NCBI RefSeq assembly: GCF_003364215.1
Contig: NZ_NXLU01000008.1
Span: forward strand, 1 to 53,013
From: Helicobacter cholecystus
GTDB taxonomy: Bacteria; Campylobacterota; Campylobacteria; Campylobacterales; Helicobacteraceae
Direction: 5' to 3'
Length of the DNA: 53,013 nt
How positions within the stretch are numbered: the stretch's first letter is position 1; every line of letters begins with the position of its first letter. Made by a program: the position numbers and the translations under genes. Positions 19,655 through 26,957 of the stretch are shown in pieces. The notes under the pieces are model-generated. The model was not told where the DNA came from, searched no databases, and saw only the letters and a program-made list of their open reading frames with translations.

Positions 19655-20418
19655 TTTGCCCTTTTTACAGTCCAAGCTCTGATTTTATAAGGAACAATAA
19701 TTTTATCCATAGTAGAAATTTTCTCTTGAATCATTTTTAAAATTTTCCTCCATCTTTCATCTCCTGCCTGAGCTTGAATATCATTAACAGAATGCCAAGC
19801 ACCTAAGTAACGCTCTTTACTCATTACTTCTTGATAATCACATTCCATAAAAAAGCAATCTTTAAAATCACCAGTAGAGATTAAAATCTCTTCCCATTTC
19901 TTGACGTTTTGTTTTCCACTACTTACTCTTGAGAGCTCGGGTACAATACTTTTAATCTCTTTTTCAATCTCATCAAAAATAGATCCTTCTTCAATATGGC
20001 GAGGATTCCAAATTGCCGTAAAATATCCACCACTTTTTAGAATTCGTGCAAACTCGGGGAGAGATTTTTTGGGATCTGTCCAATGAAAAGAACTTGCCAT
20101 TATCACCCAATCCGCACAACCATCAGGTAGAAAAGTTTCCTCACCACTTCCTTTTTTCCAATCTACAGACAAACCTTTTGTATAGGCAATTCCCTCATTT
20201 CTCATATTATCATTAGGTTCAACTGCAGTAACAGAAAGTCCCAATTGTCCCAACATGGCAGTCATTTTTCCAGTTCCTGCACCTACTTCAATAACTTTCA
20301 GGGGGGGGGGGATATTCCCATCACTAACACATAAAATTAATTTCTCTAAAAGCATCTGACTGTATGCTGGTCTATTGTGGTAGTGTTTTGCTACCTGTGT
20401 AAAATCACCTTGCTTCAC
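19651..20418 (-). CDS. SAM-dependent methyltransferase, phase-variable (in frame)
   Basis: A 255-residue class I methyltransferase. SAM motif I is VIEVGAGTGKM (about residues 40-50), with DWVIMASSFHW further on, a pattern common in UbiE/BioC-like enzymes. A C11 tract (coding strand) encodes the prolines of GNIPPPLKV just before motif I, so a one-base change would abolish the protein. As sequenced it is in frame. It leads the phosphoramidate operon and is translationally coupled (ATGA) to the glutamine kinase. In C. jejuni, Cj1419/Cj1420 at the same place are methyltransferases of the O-methyl phosphoramidate pathway. O-methylation of the phosphoramidate is the likely but unproven role. Confidence 0.8.
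   Translation of the reverse strand: MKQGDFTQVAKHYHNRPAYSQMLLEKLILCVSDGNIPPPLKVIEVGAGTGKMTAMLGQLGLSVTAVEPNDNMRNEGIAYTKGLSVDWKKGSGEETFLPDGCADWVIMASSFHWTDPKKSLPEFARILKSGGYFTAIWNPRHIEEGSIFDEIEKEIKSIVPELSRVSSGKQNVKKWEEILISTGDFKDCFFMECDYQEVMSKERYLGAWHSVNDIQAQAGDERWRKILKMIQEKISTMDKIIVPYKIRAWTVKRAK
20301..20311 (-). repeat. Phase-variation tract, C11 on coding strand
   Basis: Eleven G on the plus strand, C on the coding strand of the methyltransferase, 108-118 bases after the start codon and immediately before SAM motif I. The current length keeps the frame open. Confidence 0.9.
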
Positions 20419-20468
20419 CTAAATCTCCTAAATTTCTACTATTCTCTTCGTTGCGCACTCCAAGAACG

Positions 20469-20746
20469 TATCATATATTTAATTTTAAAATCTTGAAAAA
20501 GAGCCTTTTAATTTTATCAACAATTTTTTCAAAAAGCTCCCTACCTTCTTGAGTATCCAAATCCCAATATGGATTTTAACACTTTGCCATGCACAAAATA
20601 AGCATCAAATGCAGAGTTAAATGCAAAAACAAAGTACTAACTTTAAAGTTATTTTATGTATTAAAAAACACTCTAGAATAATGATACTATACTATCTTCT
20701 CATCTTAACTAAAAATCACGTATTTAATTAAAAATTAATATAAAAT
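20469..20746. promoter_or_regulatory. Divergent promoter region between the two phosphoramidate arms
   Basis: Possible minus-10 elements: TATGAT on the minus strand at 20474-20469, about 50 bases before the methyltransferase ATG, and TATAAA/TAAAAT on the plus strand at 20739-20746, about 55 bases before the DUF2972 gene. No clear minus-35 elements or operator repeats were seen. The calls rest on position and hexamer match only. Confidence 0.3.
20470..20640 (-). pseudogene. C-terminal remnant of an unrecognised surface-sugar gene
   Basis: The 382-base gap 20419-20800 carries a protein-like minus-strand stretch ending at TGA 20470-20472. Fragments read AFNSAFDAYFVHGKVL and, after a frameshift, PYWDLDTQEGRELFEKIV then DKIKRLFFKILKLNI. 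The basic, hydrophobic C terminus is typical of glycosyltransferases of this phylum, but I cannot name the family. It lies directly upstream of the methyltransferase on the same strand, so the operon probably once had another gene at its head. The promoter used by the operon must now lie in or near this remnant. Confidence 0.4.
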
Positions 20747-20800
20747 TACACCTGAACATATTCTTAAATAAGCTAAACCAAAAAATAAGGATCAATCATA

Positions 20801-21940
20801 ATGCAACTTAATAAGATGATAAGAAAAAATGCAAAAACAATAATAAAGTACATCACACAAAATCGCTTTGCCACATTTGCTAATTGCTATTTTAAACTAC
20901 CTCAAAGCTATTCTTTTTTTATTGTAGGTGCGCATGGTGTTGGTCTTCATTCTTTGCTTTATTATATTTCTTTGTGCAAAACAAAATATTCCAAAAATGT
21001 GTATCCTATGCCGATACATATTTTATCAAGAAGATTTGATCTCTTTGGACATTTCACTTCTCTGAGATTTTACAGCAAGATGTATCCTATTATTTCGCAA
21101 GAGCAAATTGGACAATGGGGAATTACCTTTGATAATAAAATACCTGGGGGAGAAAGATGGGTTAAAACAAATCTCACAAAAAAGGCTCCTGCTATTATCA
21201 TTGTTAGAGATCCTATACTAACTCTTACCTCAGTAATAAATCACGAAGTTTTTACAAAATTACATTCTAATCTACCTATACATATAGATCAAATTTATAT
21301 GTACGCTCTCGAACATATTGAAGCTTCATTTAGTCTTAAAAAAAATATGCAATACCTAAACAATAAAATTAGTAAATATTGTTTTGTAGATTGCTCAGAT
21401 CTTATGGGTGAGAAAACTTATCCAACAATGCAAAAAATTGCTGAGTTTCTAGATCTTTCTATTTCATTTTCTGAGTCTTTTCTCTGTTCAATCAATTCTC
21501 CTATTCAAAGATATTTTGCAAATCCAATCATTTATCAAGATCAAGAACTATATCTCTCTTCCTTCCCTCATTTTTTTCGCATTATGTCTTATCCTCATTA
21601 TACCTGTCCAAACTACTGCAATGATTTGGGCTATACCTATCAGCAACCCTATAAAAGTAATATTTTGCCCAAAGAAACACTTTTTCTTTTTTCTAAAGAA
21701 AAGATTGTATTGACATCAGAGTTACAAACGATTCTTGAAAACTATTTGAATGGCTACAAAAGTATTATAGAAGAGTATGAAAAGCTCAAAACAAACTCAC
21801 AAACCATAATCAAACTAATCCAAAAGCATAATCACATAGAGCAAATTCAAGCACTTCTCAGAGATCAAGTTTCACTCATCCCTCAAGAAATCCTAACAAA
21901 ATGGAAAGTTTATGATGAATTTTCTAAAATCAAAGGCTAA
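20801..21940 (+). CDS. DUF2972 / sulfotransferase-like protein
   Basis: A 379-residue protein. It has a basic N terminus, then FFIVGAHGVGLHSLLYYISL (about 45-64), in the position of the 5'-phosphosulfate loop of sulfotransferases but lacking its usual lysine, and IIIVRDPILTLTSVINHEV (about 132-150), which matches the 3'-phosphate-binding RDP-x5-S pattern. This layout fits the DUF2972 proteins of Campylobacter and Helicobacter polysaccharide loci. The last 80 residues are helical. AAGGA precedes the ATG. It sits between the two arms of the phosphoramidate genes and precedes the next gene with no gap. Inference: a transferase using a 3'-phosphorylated nucleotide donor. Sulfotransferase is the alternative. 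Confidence 0.6.
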   Translation: MQLNKMIRKNAKTIIKYITQNRFATFANCYFKLPQSYSFFIVGAHGVGLHSLLYYISLCKTKYSKNVYPMPIHILSRRFDLFGHFTSLRFYSKMYPIISQEQIGQWGITFDNKIPGGERWVKTNLTKKAPAIIIVRDPILTLTSVINHEVFTKLHSNLPIHIDQIYMYALEHIEASFSLKKNMQYLNNKISKYCFVDCSDLMGEKTYPTMQKIAEFLDLSISFSESFLCSINSPIQRYFANPIIYQDQELYLSSFPHFFRIMSYPHYTCPNYCNDLGYTYQQPYKSNILPKETLFLFSKEKIVLTSELQTILENYLNGYKSIIEEYEKLKTNSQTIIKLIQKHNHIEQIQALLRDQVSLIPQEILTKWKVYDEFSKIKG

Positions 21941-22975
21941 ATGATGTTAAAAAATTTTTTTAAAAGAGAGTTTTTCAATCCAGTAGCTCTATGCAAAAGT
22001 CCAGAACTCCTTCCTCCACTTTTTCACACCTATTTTTACAGGGTGGGAAAAAAACTCAAATTACTTTCACACCCAAAAAATCCTTTTAAAGACATACAAA
22101 TTTGCTCAAAAGATTTTAATAAAATAGCCTATGATCTCTTAGGGGGGGGGGTAAACTCACCTCTTATGATGGGAAGATATGGATATACCGAGTGCATAAC
22201 AATGCGAGATGTTTTACTTTTTGAAAAACATATTCTCAAATCACTGCGCTCAGTTTATATGACACTTTGCAAAAATGCTGGATTTTTCCCCAAAAATCTA
22301 CAAAGTCAATCAGAAATTTACACAGAACTAAAAAAATTTACAAATATTATGCAAGAGGCAACTTCAAATTGCGATGTTTTTGGTACTTGGTCTGGCGGAC
22401 TATCATTTGAAGATTATTTCATTAAATCTTTTTGCCATTCTCAAGCCATTATTACTGAGCTCGACTTTTTTAGACCCCAAATAGAATCTACCATACCTTT
22501 TTCTTATGCTTTTAAAGACACAACCGTACTTGTTGTCCACCCTTTTGAAGAAACCATTAAAGCCCAATATCAAAATCGTGATAAACTTTTTGCCAATAAA
22601 AAAGTTCTTCCACATTTCAATCTCAAGACTTTTAAAGCAATCCAAACCATCAATGAAGAAACAGACTCACGTTTTAAAACTTGGTTTGAAGCACTTGATT
22701 ATATGACACAAGAAATTAATAAAATTGATTTTGATATTGCTTTAATTGGATGTGGAGCCTATGGTTTTCCTTTAGCATCAAATATTAAGAAAATGGGAAA
22801 AATTGCTTTGCACTGTGGTGGGGCTACGCAGCTCTTTTTTGGGATTAAGGGAAGACGATGGGAAGAGGAGCAAAAGGAGATTGGCTTAAGTTTTTTTAAT
22901 GAGTTTTGGGTGCGACCTAATAAAGAGGAAATCATCAAAAACTCTTCAGAAATTGAAGGAAGCTGTTATTGGTGA
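21941..22975 (+). CDS. GT-D/DUF1792-like glycosyltransferase candidate, phase-variable
   Basis: A 344-residue cytoplasmic protein. The C-terminal half carries IALIGCGAYGFPLASNIK followed by GKIALHCGGATQLFFGIKG and RRWEEE, a pattern seen in polysaccharide-locus proteins related to the GT-D fold (DUF1792). The N-terminal half contains GRYGYTEC, which resembles the GDGE/RxGxxE region of the same group. A G10 tract at 22142-22151 encodes GGG within DLLGGGVNSP and is in frame now. It starts directly after the DUF2972 stop and overlaps the convergent kinase gene by 10 bases. Donor and acceptor are unknown. Confidence 0.5.
   Translation: MMLKNFFKREFFNPVALCKSPELLPPLFHTYFYRVGKKLKLLSHPKNPFKDIQICSKDFNKIAYDLLGGGVNSPLMMGRYGYTECITMRDVLLFEKHILKSLRSVYMTLCKNAGFFPKNLQSQSEIYTELKKFTNIMQEATSNCDVFGTWSGGLSFEDYFIKSFCHSQAIITELDFFRPQIESTIPFSYAFKDTTVLVVHPFEETIKAQYQNRDKLFANKKVLPHFNLKTFKAIQTINEETDSRFKTWFEALDYMTQEINKIDFDIALIGCGAYGFPLASNIKKMGKIALHCGGATQLFFGIKGRRWEEEQKEIGLSFFNEFWVRPNKEEIIKNSSEIEGSCYW
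22142..22151 (+). repeat. Phase-variation tract, G10
   Basis: Ten G inside the GT-D-like gene, about 200 bases after its start. In frame at the present length; gain or loss of one base would truncate the protein to about 70-90 residues. Confidence 0.88.
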
Positions 22976-23457
22976 GATTTAAAAAAATCAACCAAGATCT
23001 CAAGATTTTTTTCTAGCTTTCCCTCTCTATTATCTAGAGTAAGATCAGCCTGTGGATTATCTATTTCTATATCTAGTCCAACTACATCTTTGACCTTACC
23101 GCTATACAACCCTTTTTGATTTCTTCTCTTGAGCTCTGTCATATCACACTGAATATAAACTTCAAAATATTTTTTAATATACTCACGATTAAATTCATAA
23201 TTTTCTTTAAACATAGAAATGCTTGAAGCAATCACAATTAACCCTTGACTAGAGAGCATTTCACATAACATTGCTCTTTTTTTGGCTACTTCAATTCTAG
23301 AGGATTTATCATAGCCAAATGCACCAATAATCTTACGAAACTCATCACCATCAAGATAAACAAGATTATCCACTTCTTCACTCTTGAGCTTTGTATAGAG
23401 CAATCTACCCAATGTGCTTTTCCCACTCCCTGCTAAACCCATCAACCAAATCACCAT
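22966..23457 (-). CDS. Cytidine diphosphoramidate kinase homologue (Cj1415-like, CysC family)
   Basis: A 163-residue P-loop kinase of the APS kinase family: Walker A GLAGSGKST at residues 7-15, DGDEFRKIIG with the family's DGDxxR, then a lid with RRNQKGLYSGKVKDVVG. In C. jejuni the CysC-like Cj1415 phosphorylates the 3'-hydroxyl of cytidine diphosphoramidate instead of APS. No ATP sulfurylase or other sulfate gene is near, and the other phosphoramidate genes are, so the capsule role is preferred. ATG 23457 was chosen because GAGGAG lies 6 bases before it; an in-frame ATG at 23475 has no such site. Confidence 0.78.
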   Translation of the reverse strand: MVIWLMGLAGSGKSTLGRLLYTKLKSEEVDNLVYLDGDEFRKIIGAFGYDKSSRIEVAKKRAMLCEMLSSQGLIVIASSISMFKENYEFNREYIKKYFEVYIQCDMTELKRRNQKGLYSGKVKDVVGLDIEIDNPQADLTLDNREGKLEKNLEILVDFFKSHQ

Positions 23458-23473
23458 AAATTCTCCTCGTATC

Positions 23474-23506
23474 ATTATATTAATTTTGAATTATTTAGGT
23501 TAGAAT
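23474..23506. promoter_or_regulatory. Divergent promoter elements, kinase (minus) and rfbF (plus)
   Basis: In the 92-base gap, TAGAAT at 23501-23506 is a good minus-10 for rfbF (ATG 44 bases downstream), and TATAAT on the minus strand at 23479-23474 could serve the kinase gene with a very short leader. No minus-35 elements are clear. Confidence 0.35.
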
Positions 23507-23549
23507 CATAGCTTAACTTAAACTCACAACTAGCATAAAGGAAAAATTT

Positions 23550-24356
23550 ATGAAAGTTCTTATATTAGCTGGTGGACTGGGTACACGATTGTCAGAAGAG
23601 ACAGAATTACGACCCAAACCAATGATAGAAATTGGTGGTAGGCCAATTTTATGGCATATTATGAAAATCTATAGTTACTATGGATTTAATGACTTTATTA
23701 TCCTCACAGGATATAAAAGTCATATTATCAAAGACTATTTTCTCAATTATTATACACGTTACAGCGATATCACAATCGATATGAAGAGTAATGATATAGA
23801 GATCCATAAAATGCACTATGAACCTTGGAAAGTAACAATGCTCTATACTGGACAAGAAAGTATGACTGGGAGTCGTATTGCTCAAGCTAAAGAATATATA
23901 GGGGATGAAAGCTTTATGCTAACCTATGGTGATGGGGTAAGCGATGTAGATATTTCTGCGCTTCTTAAGTTTCATCGCTCACATGGAAAGGCTATCACAA
24001 TGACTTCTATTTTACCTGAGGGCAAATTTGGCGCACTCGACATCAATCCAACAACAGATCAAATTCAAACATTTACCGAAAAACCTAAAGGCGATACTCA
24101 CAGCAATGATTCTGGCTGGATTAATGGAGGATTCTTTGTTTGTGAGCCTAAGGTATTTGATTACGTTCAGGGGGGGGGGGCAGAGAAGAATCTTATTTTT
24201 GAACAAGAACCACTTAGAAATCTAGCAAAAGATGGTGAGCTTTATGCCTACAAGCACCATGGATTTTGGAAATGTATGGACACACTTAGAGATAAAAATG
24301 AACTTATAGAAATGTGGTTTGCACGCAAGGCCCCTTGGGCAAAATGGTTGAGATAA
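23550..24356 (+). CDS. rfbF: Glucose-1-phosphate cytidylyltransferase, phase-variable (in frame)
   Basis: A 268-residue nucleotidyltransferase that makes CDP-glucose from glucose 1-phosphate and CTP. The N terminus has the GGLGTRLSEETELRPKPM signature; further on come LTYGDGVSDVDI with the metal-binding aspartates and the C-terminal HHGFWKCMDTLRDKNELIE typical of RfbF. A G11 tract at 24170-24180 encodes the glycines in DYVQGGGAEKN, in a loop that varies between family members; the frame is open as sequenced. The stop overlaps the rfbG ATG (TAATG). Switching it off would cut the whole CDP-sugar branch at its first step. Confidence 0.93.
   Translation: MKVLILAGGLGTRLSEETELRPKPMIEIGGRPILWHIMKIYSYYGFNDFIILTGYKSHIIKDYFLNYYTRYSDITIDMKSNDIEIHKMHYEPWKVTMLYTGQESMTGSRIAQAKEYIGDESFMLTYGDGVSDVDISALLKFHRSHGKAITMTSILPEGKFGALDINPTTDQIQTFTEKPKGDTHSNDSGWINGGFFVCEPKVFDYVQGGGAEKNLIFEQEPLRNLAKDGELYAYKHHGFWKCMDTLRDKNELIEMWFARKAPWAKWLR
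24170..24180 (+). repeat. Phase-variation tract, G11
   Basis: Eleven G in rfbF, at about three quarters of the gene, in frame now. A frameshift here would remove the last about 60 residues, including the conserved GFW/MDTLRDK segment. Confidence 0.9.
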
Positions 24357-25435
24357 TGTTTGAAGAAATTTATAAAGACAAAAAAGTTTTTCTGACTGGT
24401 CACACTGGTTTCAAAGGAACTTGGCTTGCTTTATGGCTTCAAAAACTTGGAGCCAAAGTCTATGGCTACTCTCTTTCTCCGTATTCTACACCCAATCATT
24501 TCTCCTTACTCCAAGACCAATGCATTCATTCCTATATCGCTGATATTAATGATGCCCATACTTTAGATAAAACCCTAAAAGAAGTGGAACCTGACATTAT
24601 CTTTCATCTTGCAGCACAACCACTTGTAAGAGAAAGCTATCAAGATCCACAATACACCTTTCAAACCAATATTCTCGGGATATTTAATCTACTTCAATCA
24701 TCTAGAAATCTTAAAAATCTCAAAGCTATTATCAACATTACCACAGATAAAGTTTATGAAAACAAAGAACAAATTTGGGCATATCGCGAAAATGATGCAC
24801 TTGGAGGATATGATCCCTATAGTGCAAGCAAAGCTTGTAGTGAGATACTTACCGATTCTATGCGCAGAAGCTTTTTTAATCCCAAAGAATTTGGTATATC
24901 ACACCAAGTACTTATCGCTACAGCAAGATCTGGAAATGTCATAGGCGGGGGAGATTGGAGCAAGGATCGTCTTATTGTTGACCTCGTACTGAGCACAACT
25001 ACTCATCAGCCAGCCATTATAAGATCTCCTCGAGCTACACGACCTTGGCAACATGTCTTAGAACCACTATACGGTTATCTCCTGCTTGGCCAAAAACTTT
25101 TGCAAAGAAAAGTAAAATATGCTTCAGCATTTAATTTTGGTCCAAAATCTGAAGATAATTTAGAAGTAGAAAAAATTATTCATATAGCAAAATTTCAATG
25201 GAAAGATATAACCTATTCTATTCAAGACAATAATCCTAATAATCCTCATGAATCTGAGCTTCTAATGCTTGATGCCACTAAAGCTCAAAAACTTCTAAAA
25301 TGGTATACACTTTGGAGTGCTCAAGAAGCAATAGAAAAAACAATTCAATGGTATAAAAACTTCTATGTCAATCAACGCATTATGACTCATCAACAGCTTG
25401 ATGAATATATCACATATATACAAGGAAAACAATGA
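24356..25435 (+). CDS. rfbG: CDP-glucose 4,6-dehydratase
   Basis: A 359-residue short-chain dehydrogenase that converts CDP-glucose to CDP-4-keto-6-deoxyglucose. NAD-binding GHTGFKGTWLALWL is at residues 14-27, the catalytic YSASK and GNVIGGGDWSKDRLI motifs follow, and IITTDK-type residues (NITTDKVYEN) mark the active site. The start at ATG 24356, overlapping the rfbF stop, is preferred over an upstream GTG because it gives the family's normal N terminus. The stop overlaps the next ATG (ATGA). Confidence 0.94.
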   Translation: MFEEIYKDKKVFLTGHTGFKGTWLALWLQKLGAKVYGYSLSPYSTPNHFSLLQDQCIHSYIADINDAHTLDKTLKEVEPDIIFHLAAQPLVRESYQDPQYTFQTNILGIFNLLQSSRNLKNLKAIINITTDKVYENKEQIWAYRENDALGGYDPYSASKACSEILTDSMRRSFFNPKEFGISHQVLIATARSGNVIGGGDWSKDRLIVDLVLSTTTHQPAIIRSPRATRPWQHVLEPLYGYLLLGQKLLQRKVKYASAFNFGPKSEDNLEVEKIIHIAKFQWKDITYSIQDNNPNNPHESELLMLDATKAQKLLKWYTLWSAQEAIEKTIQWYKNFYVNQRIMTHQQLDEYITYIQGKQ

Positions 25436-25992
25436 GTCGCTTTAGTTTCACTTCAGCTCCACTTAAAGGTGTATATATCATAGAACCAAAGCCTATTAAA
25501 GATAGTCGGGGATACTTTGAGAGATATTTTTGTACTAAAGATTTTTTAGAAATTGGACTAAATAAACCTATTGTGCAAATTAATCATTCTTATACCAAGG
25601 GGATTGGCTCCATTAGAGGACTGCACTATCAAACTCCCCCACATACAGAAATCAAAATTATCAGATGTCTTAAAGGAAAGATCTATGATGTAGCTGTGGA
25701 TATCAGAGAAAACTCTCCAACCTTTTGCCAATATTTTGGCATAGAACTCAGTGAAGAGAACGGGAAATATCTCTATATCCCAGAGGGATTTGCACATGGA
25801 TTCCAAACACTTAGCGATGAGGCTGAGATCCTATATCTTGTAACTTCCGCATTTAATGCAGAATCTGATAGTGGACTAAACGCCTTAGACCCTGTACTTG
25901 CAATAAAGTGGCCACTACCTATTGGACATATCTCAGAAAAAGATAAAAATGCTTCATATATCAATCAAGAATTCAAGGGTATAAAATGCTAA
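25432..25992 (+). CDS. RfbC-like 3,5-epimerase family protein (CDP-sugar branch)
   Basis: A 186-residue cupin-fold NDP-4-keto-6-deoxyhexose epimerase. Conserved elements: DSRGYFERYF, the catalytic His region SIRGLHYQTPPHTEIKI, VAVDIRENSPTF and the YIPEGFAHGFQTL motif. RfbC proteins act on dTDP-4-keto-6-deoxyglucose, but here the only nucleotide-sugar genes upstream make a CDP sugar, so the substrate is probably CDP-4-keto-6-deoxyglucose, with epimerisation at C3 and/or C5. It is coupled by overlap to both neighbours. rfbABD are absent from the window. Confidence 0.85.
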   Translation: MSRFSFTSAPLKGVYIIEPKPIKDSRGYFERYFCTKDFLEIGLNKPIVQINHSYTKGIGSIRGLHYQTPPHTEIKIIRCLKGKIYDVAVDIRENSPTFCQYFGIELSEENGKYLYIPEGFAHGFQTLSDEAEILYLVTSAFNAESDSGLNALDPVLAIKWPLPIGHISEKDKNASYINQEFKGIKC

Positions 25993-26957
25993 AGCTTCTA
26001 ATCACAGGAGCAACAGGGTTTGTAGGAACTCATTTTACTCAAAAACTCTACGACAAATACGACATTACGGCAATTGTTCGCTCAACAAGCAATGTAGAAA
26101 AAATCCAAGATTATTGTACTCTCTATGTTCATAATGGGAATATGCAAGATCTTCTAGAATTTTGTAGCTCTCAAAATTTTGATGGAATTATTCATTTAGC
26201 TACTTTATGGATTTCTCAGCACTCATTAGAAGATATTGAAAGTTTAATTAGCAATAATATCACATTTGGCGTACAGATACTGGAAGTTGCCAAACAAGTA
26301 AAAATACCTTTTTTTATTAATACATCAAGTTTTGGACTGTATTGCAACTCCATAAATTATCGCCCTTCAAGCCTTTATGCTGCGACAAAAAAAGCATTTG
26401 AAGATATTATCAGCTATTATGCTTTAACATCCACAACCATATTTTCACATATTTTAATCTACAACACTTATGGACCAAATGATAATGAAAAACGACTTTT
26501 TTCGCTACTATTTCAAATTGCACAAACTGGAGAAGAGCTCAAAATGAGTGATGGAAACCAAATTGTTGATATCACTCATATTGATGACATTATTTCCGCA
26601 TTTGACTGTCTTATCCAGCAGATTTCACTTCATCCAATAAAACACAAAGATAAAATATATGCCTTGAAAAATCCTACTAGAAGAACACTCAAAGAAATAG
26701 TCAAGATATTTGAGAAAGTTTATGGAAAGAAACTCAATATTATCTGGGGTGCACGAGAACCCAGAGAACTTGAGATTACCCTACCTTGGGAGGGGGGTAA
26801 TGAATTACAAGGGTGGGAACCTAAAATCTCTTTAGAATCTGGTATCAAATGTTTCCAAACTGGTGTGCCAATAAAAAGAAGGAGAGAAGGGGGGGGGGTA
26901 AAAGATAAGATTTTTTGCCATACTTTTTATTCAAAAAGAGTTGTGGTTGCATCATGA
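25986..26957 (+). CDS. NAD-dependent epimerase/reductase with phase-variable tail
   Basis: A 323-residue extended SDR protein with GATGFVGTHF (residues 8-17) and a YAATKKAFE active-site motif (YxxxK). It is a paralogue of the next gene. Its probable role is reduction or epimerisation of the CDP-4-keto-6-deoxyhexose. A G10 tract at 26889-26898 lies just after the last segment shared with the paralogue (PKISLESGIK). With G10 the protein gains about 20 extra residues and ends in an ATGA overlap with the next gene; other lengths stop it early (see findings). The catalytic core is intact in all states. Confidence 0.8.
   Translation: MLKLLITGATGFVGTHFTQKLYDKYDITAIVRSTSNVEKIQDYCTLYVHNGNMQDLLEFCSSQNFDGIIHLATLWISQHSLEDIESLISNNITFGVQILEVAKQVKIPFFINTSSFGLYCNSINYRPSSLYAATKKAFEDIISYYALTSTTIFSHILIYNTYGPNDNEKRLFSLLFQIAQTGEELKMSDGNQIVDITHIDDIISAFDCLIQQISLHPIKHKDKIYALKNPTRRTLKEIVKIFEKVYGKKLNIIWGAREPRELEITLPWEGGNELQGWEPKISLESGIKCFQTGVPIKRRREGGGVKDKIFCHTFYSKRVVVAS
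26889..26898 (+). repeat. Phase-variation tract, G10, at the 3' end of a reductase gene
   Basis: Ten G about 55 bases before the next start codon. The three reading phases end at TAA 26899, TAA 26906 or TGA 26955, so the tract sets where translation stops relative to the downstream ATG at 26954. Confidence 0.88.

Noticed and set aside
22966-23457. Assimilatory APS kinase (CysC)
   Set aside because: No sulfate-assimilation gene is nearby, while four phosphoramidate genes are; kept only as an alternative.
26915-26953. TTG 26915 as start of the second reductase
   Set aside because: It adds a leader without family support; ATG 26954 gives the normal GATGFIG N terminus and an ATGA overlap.
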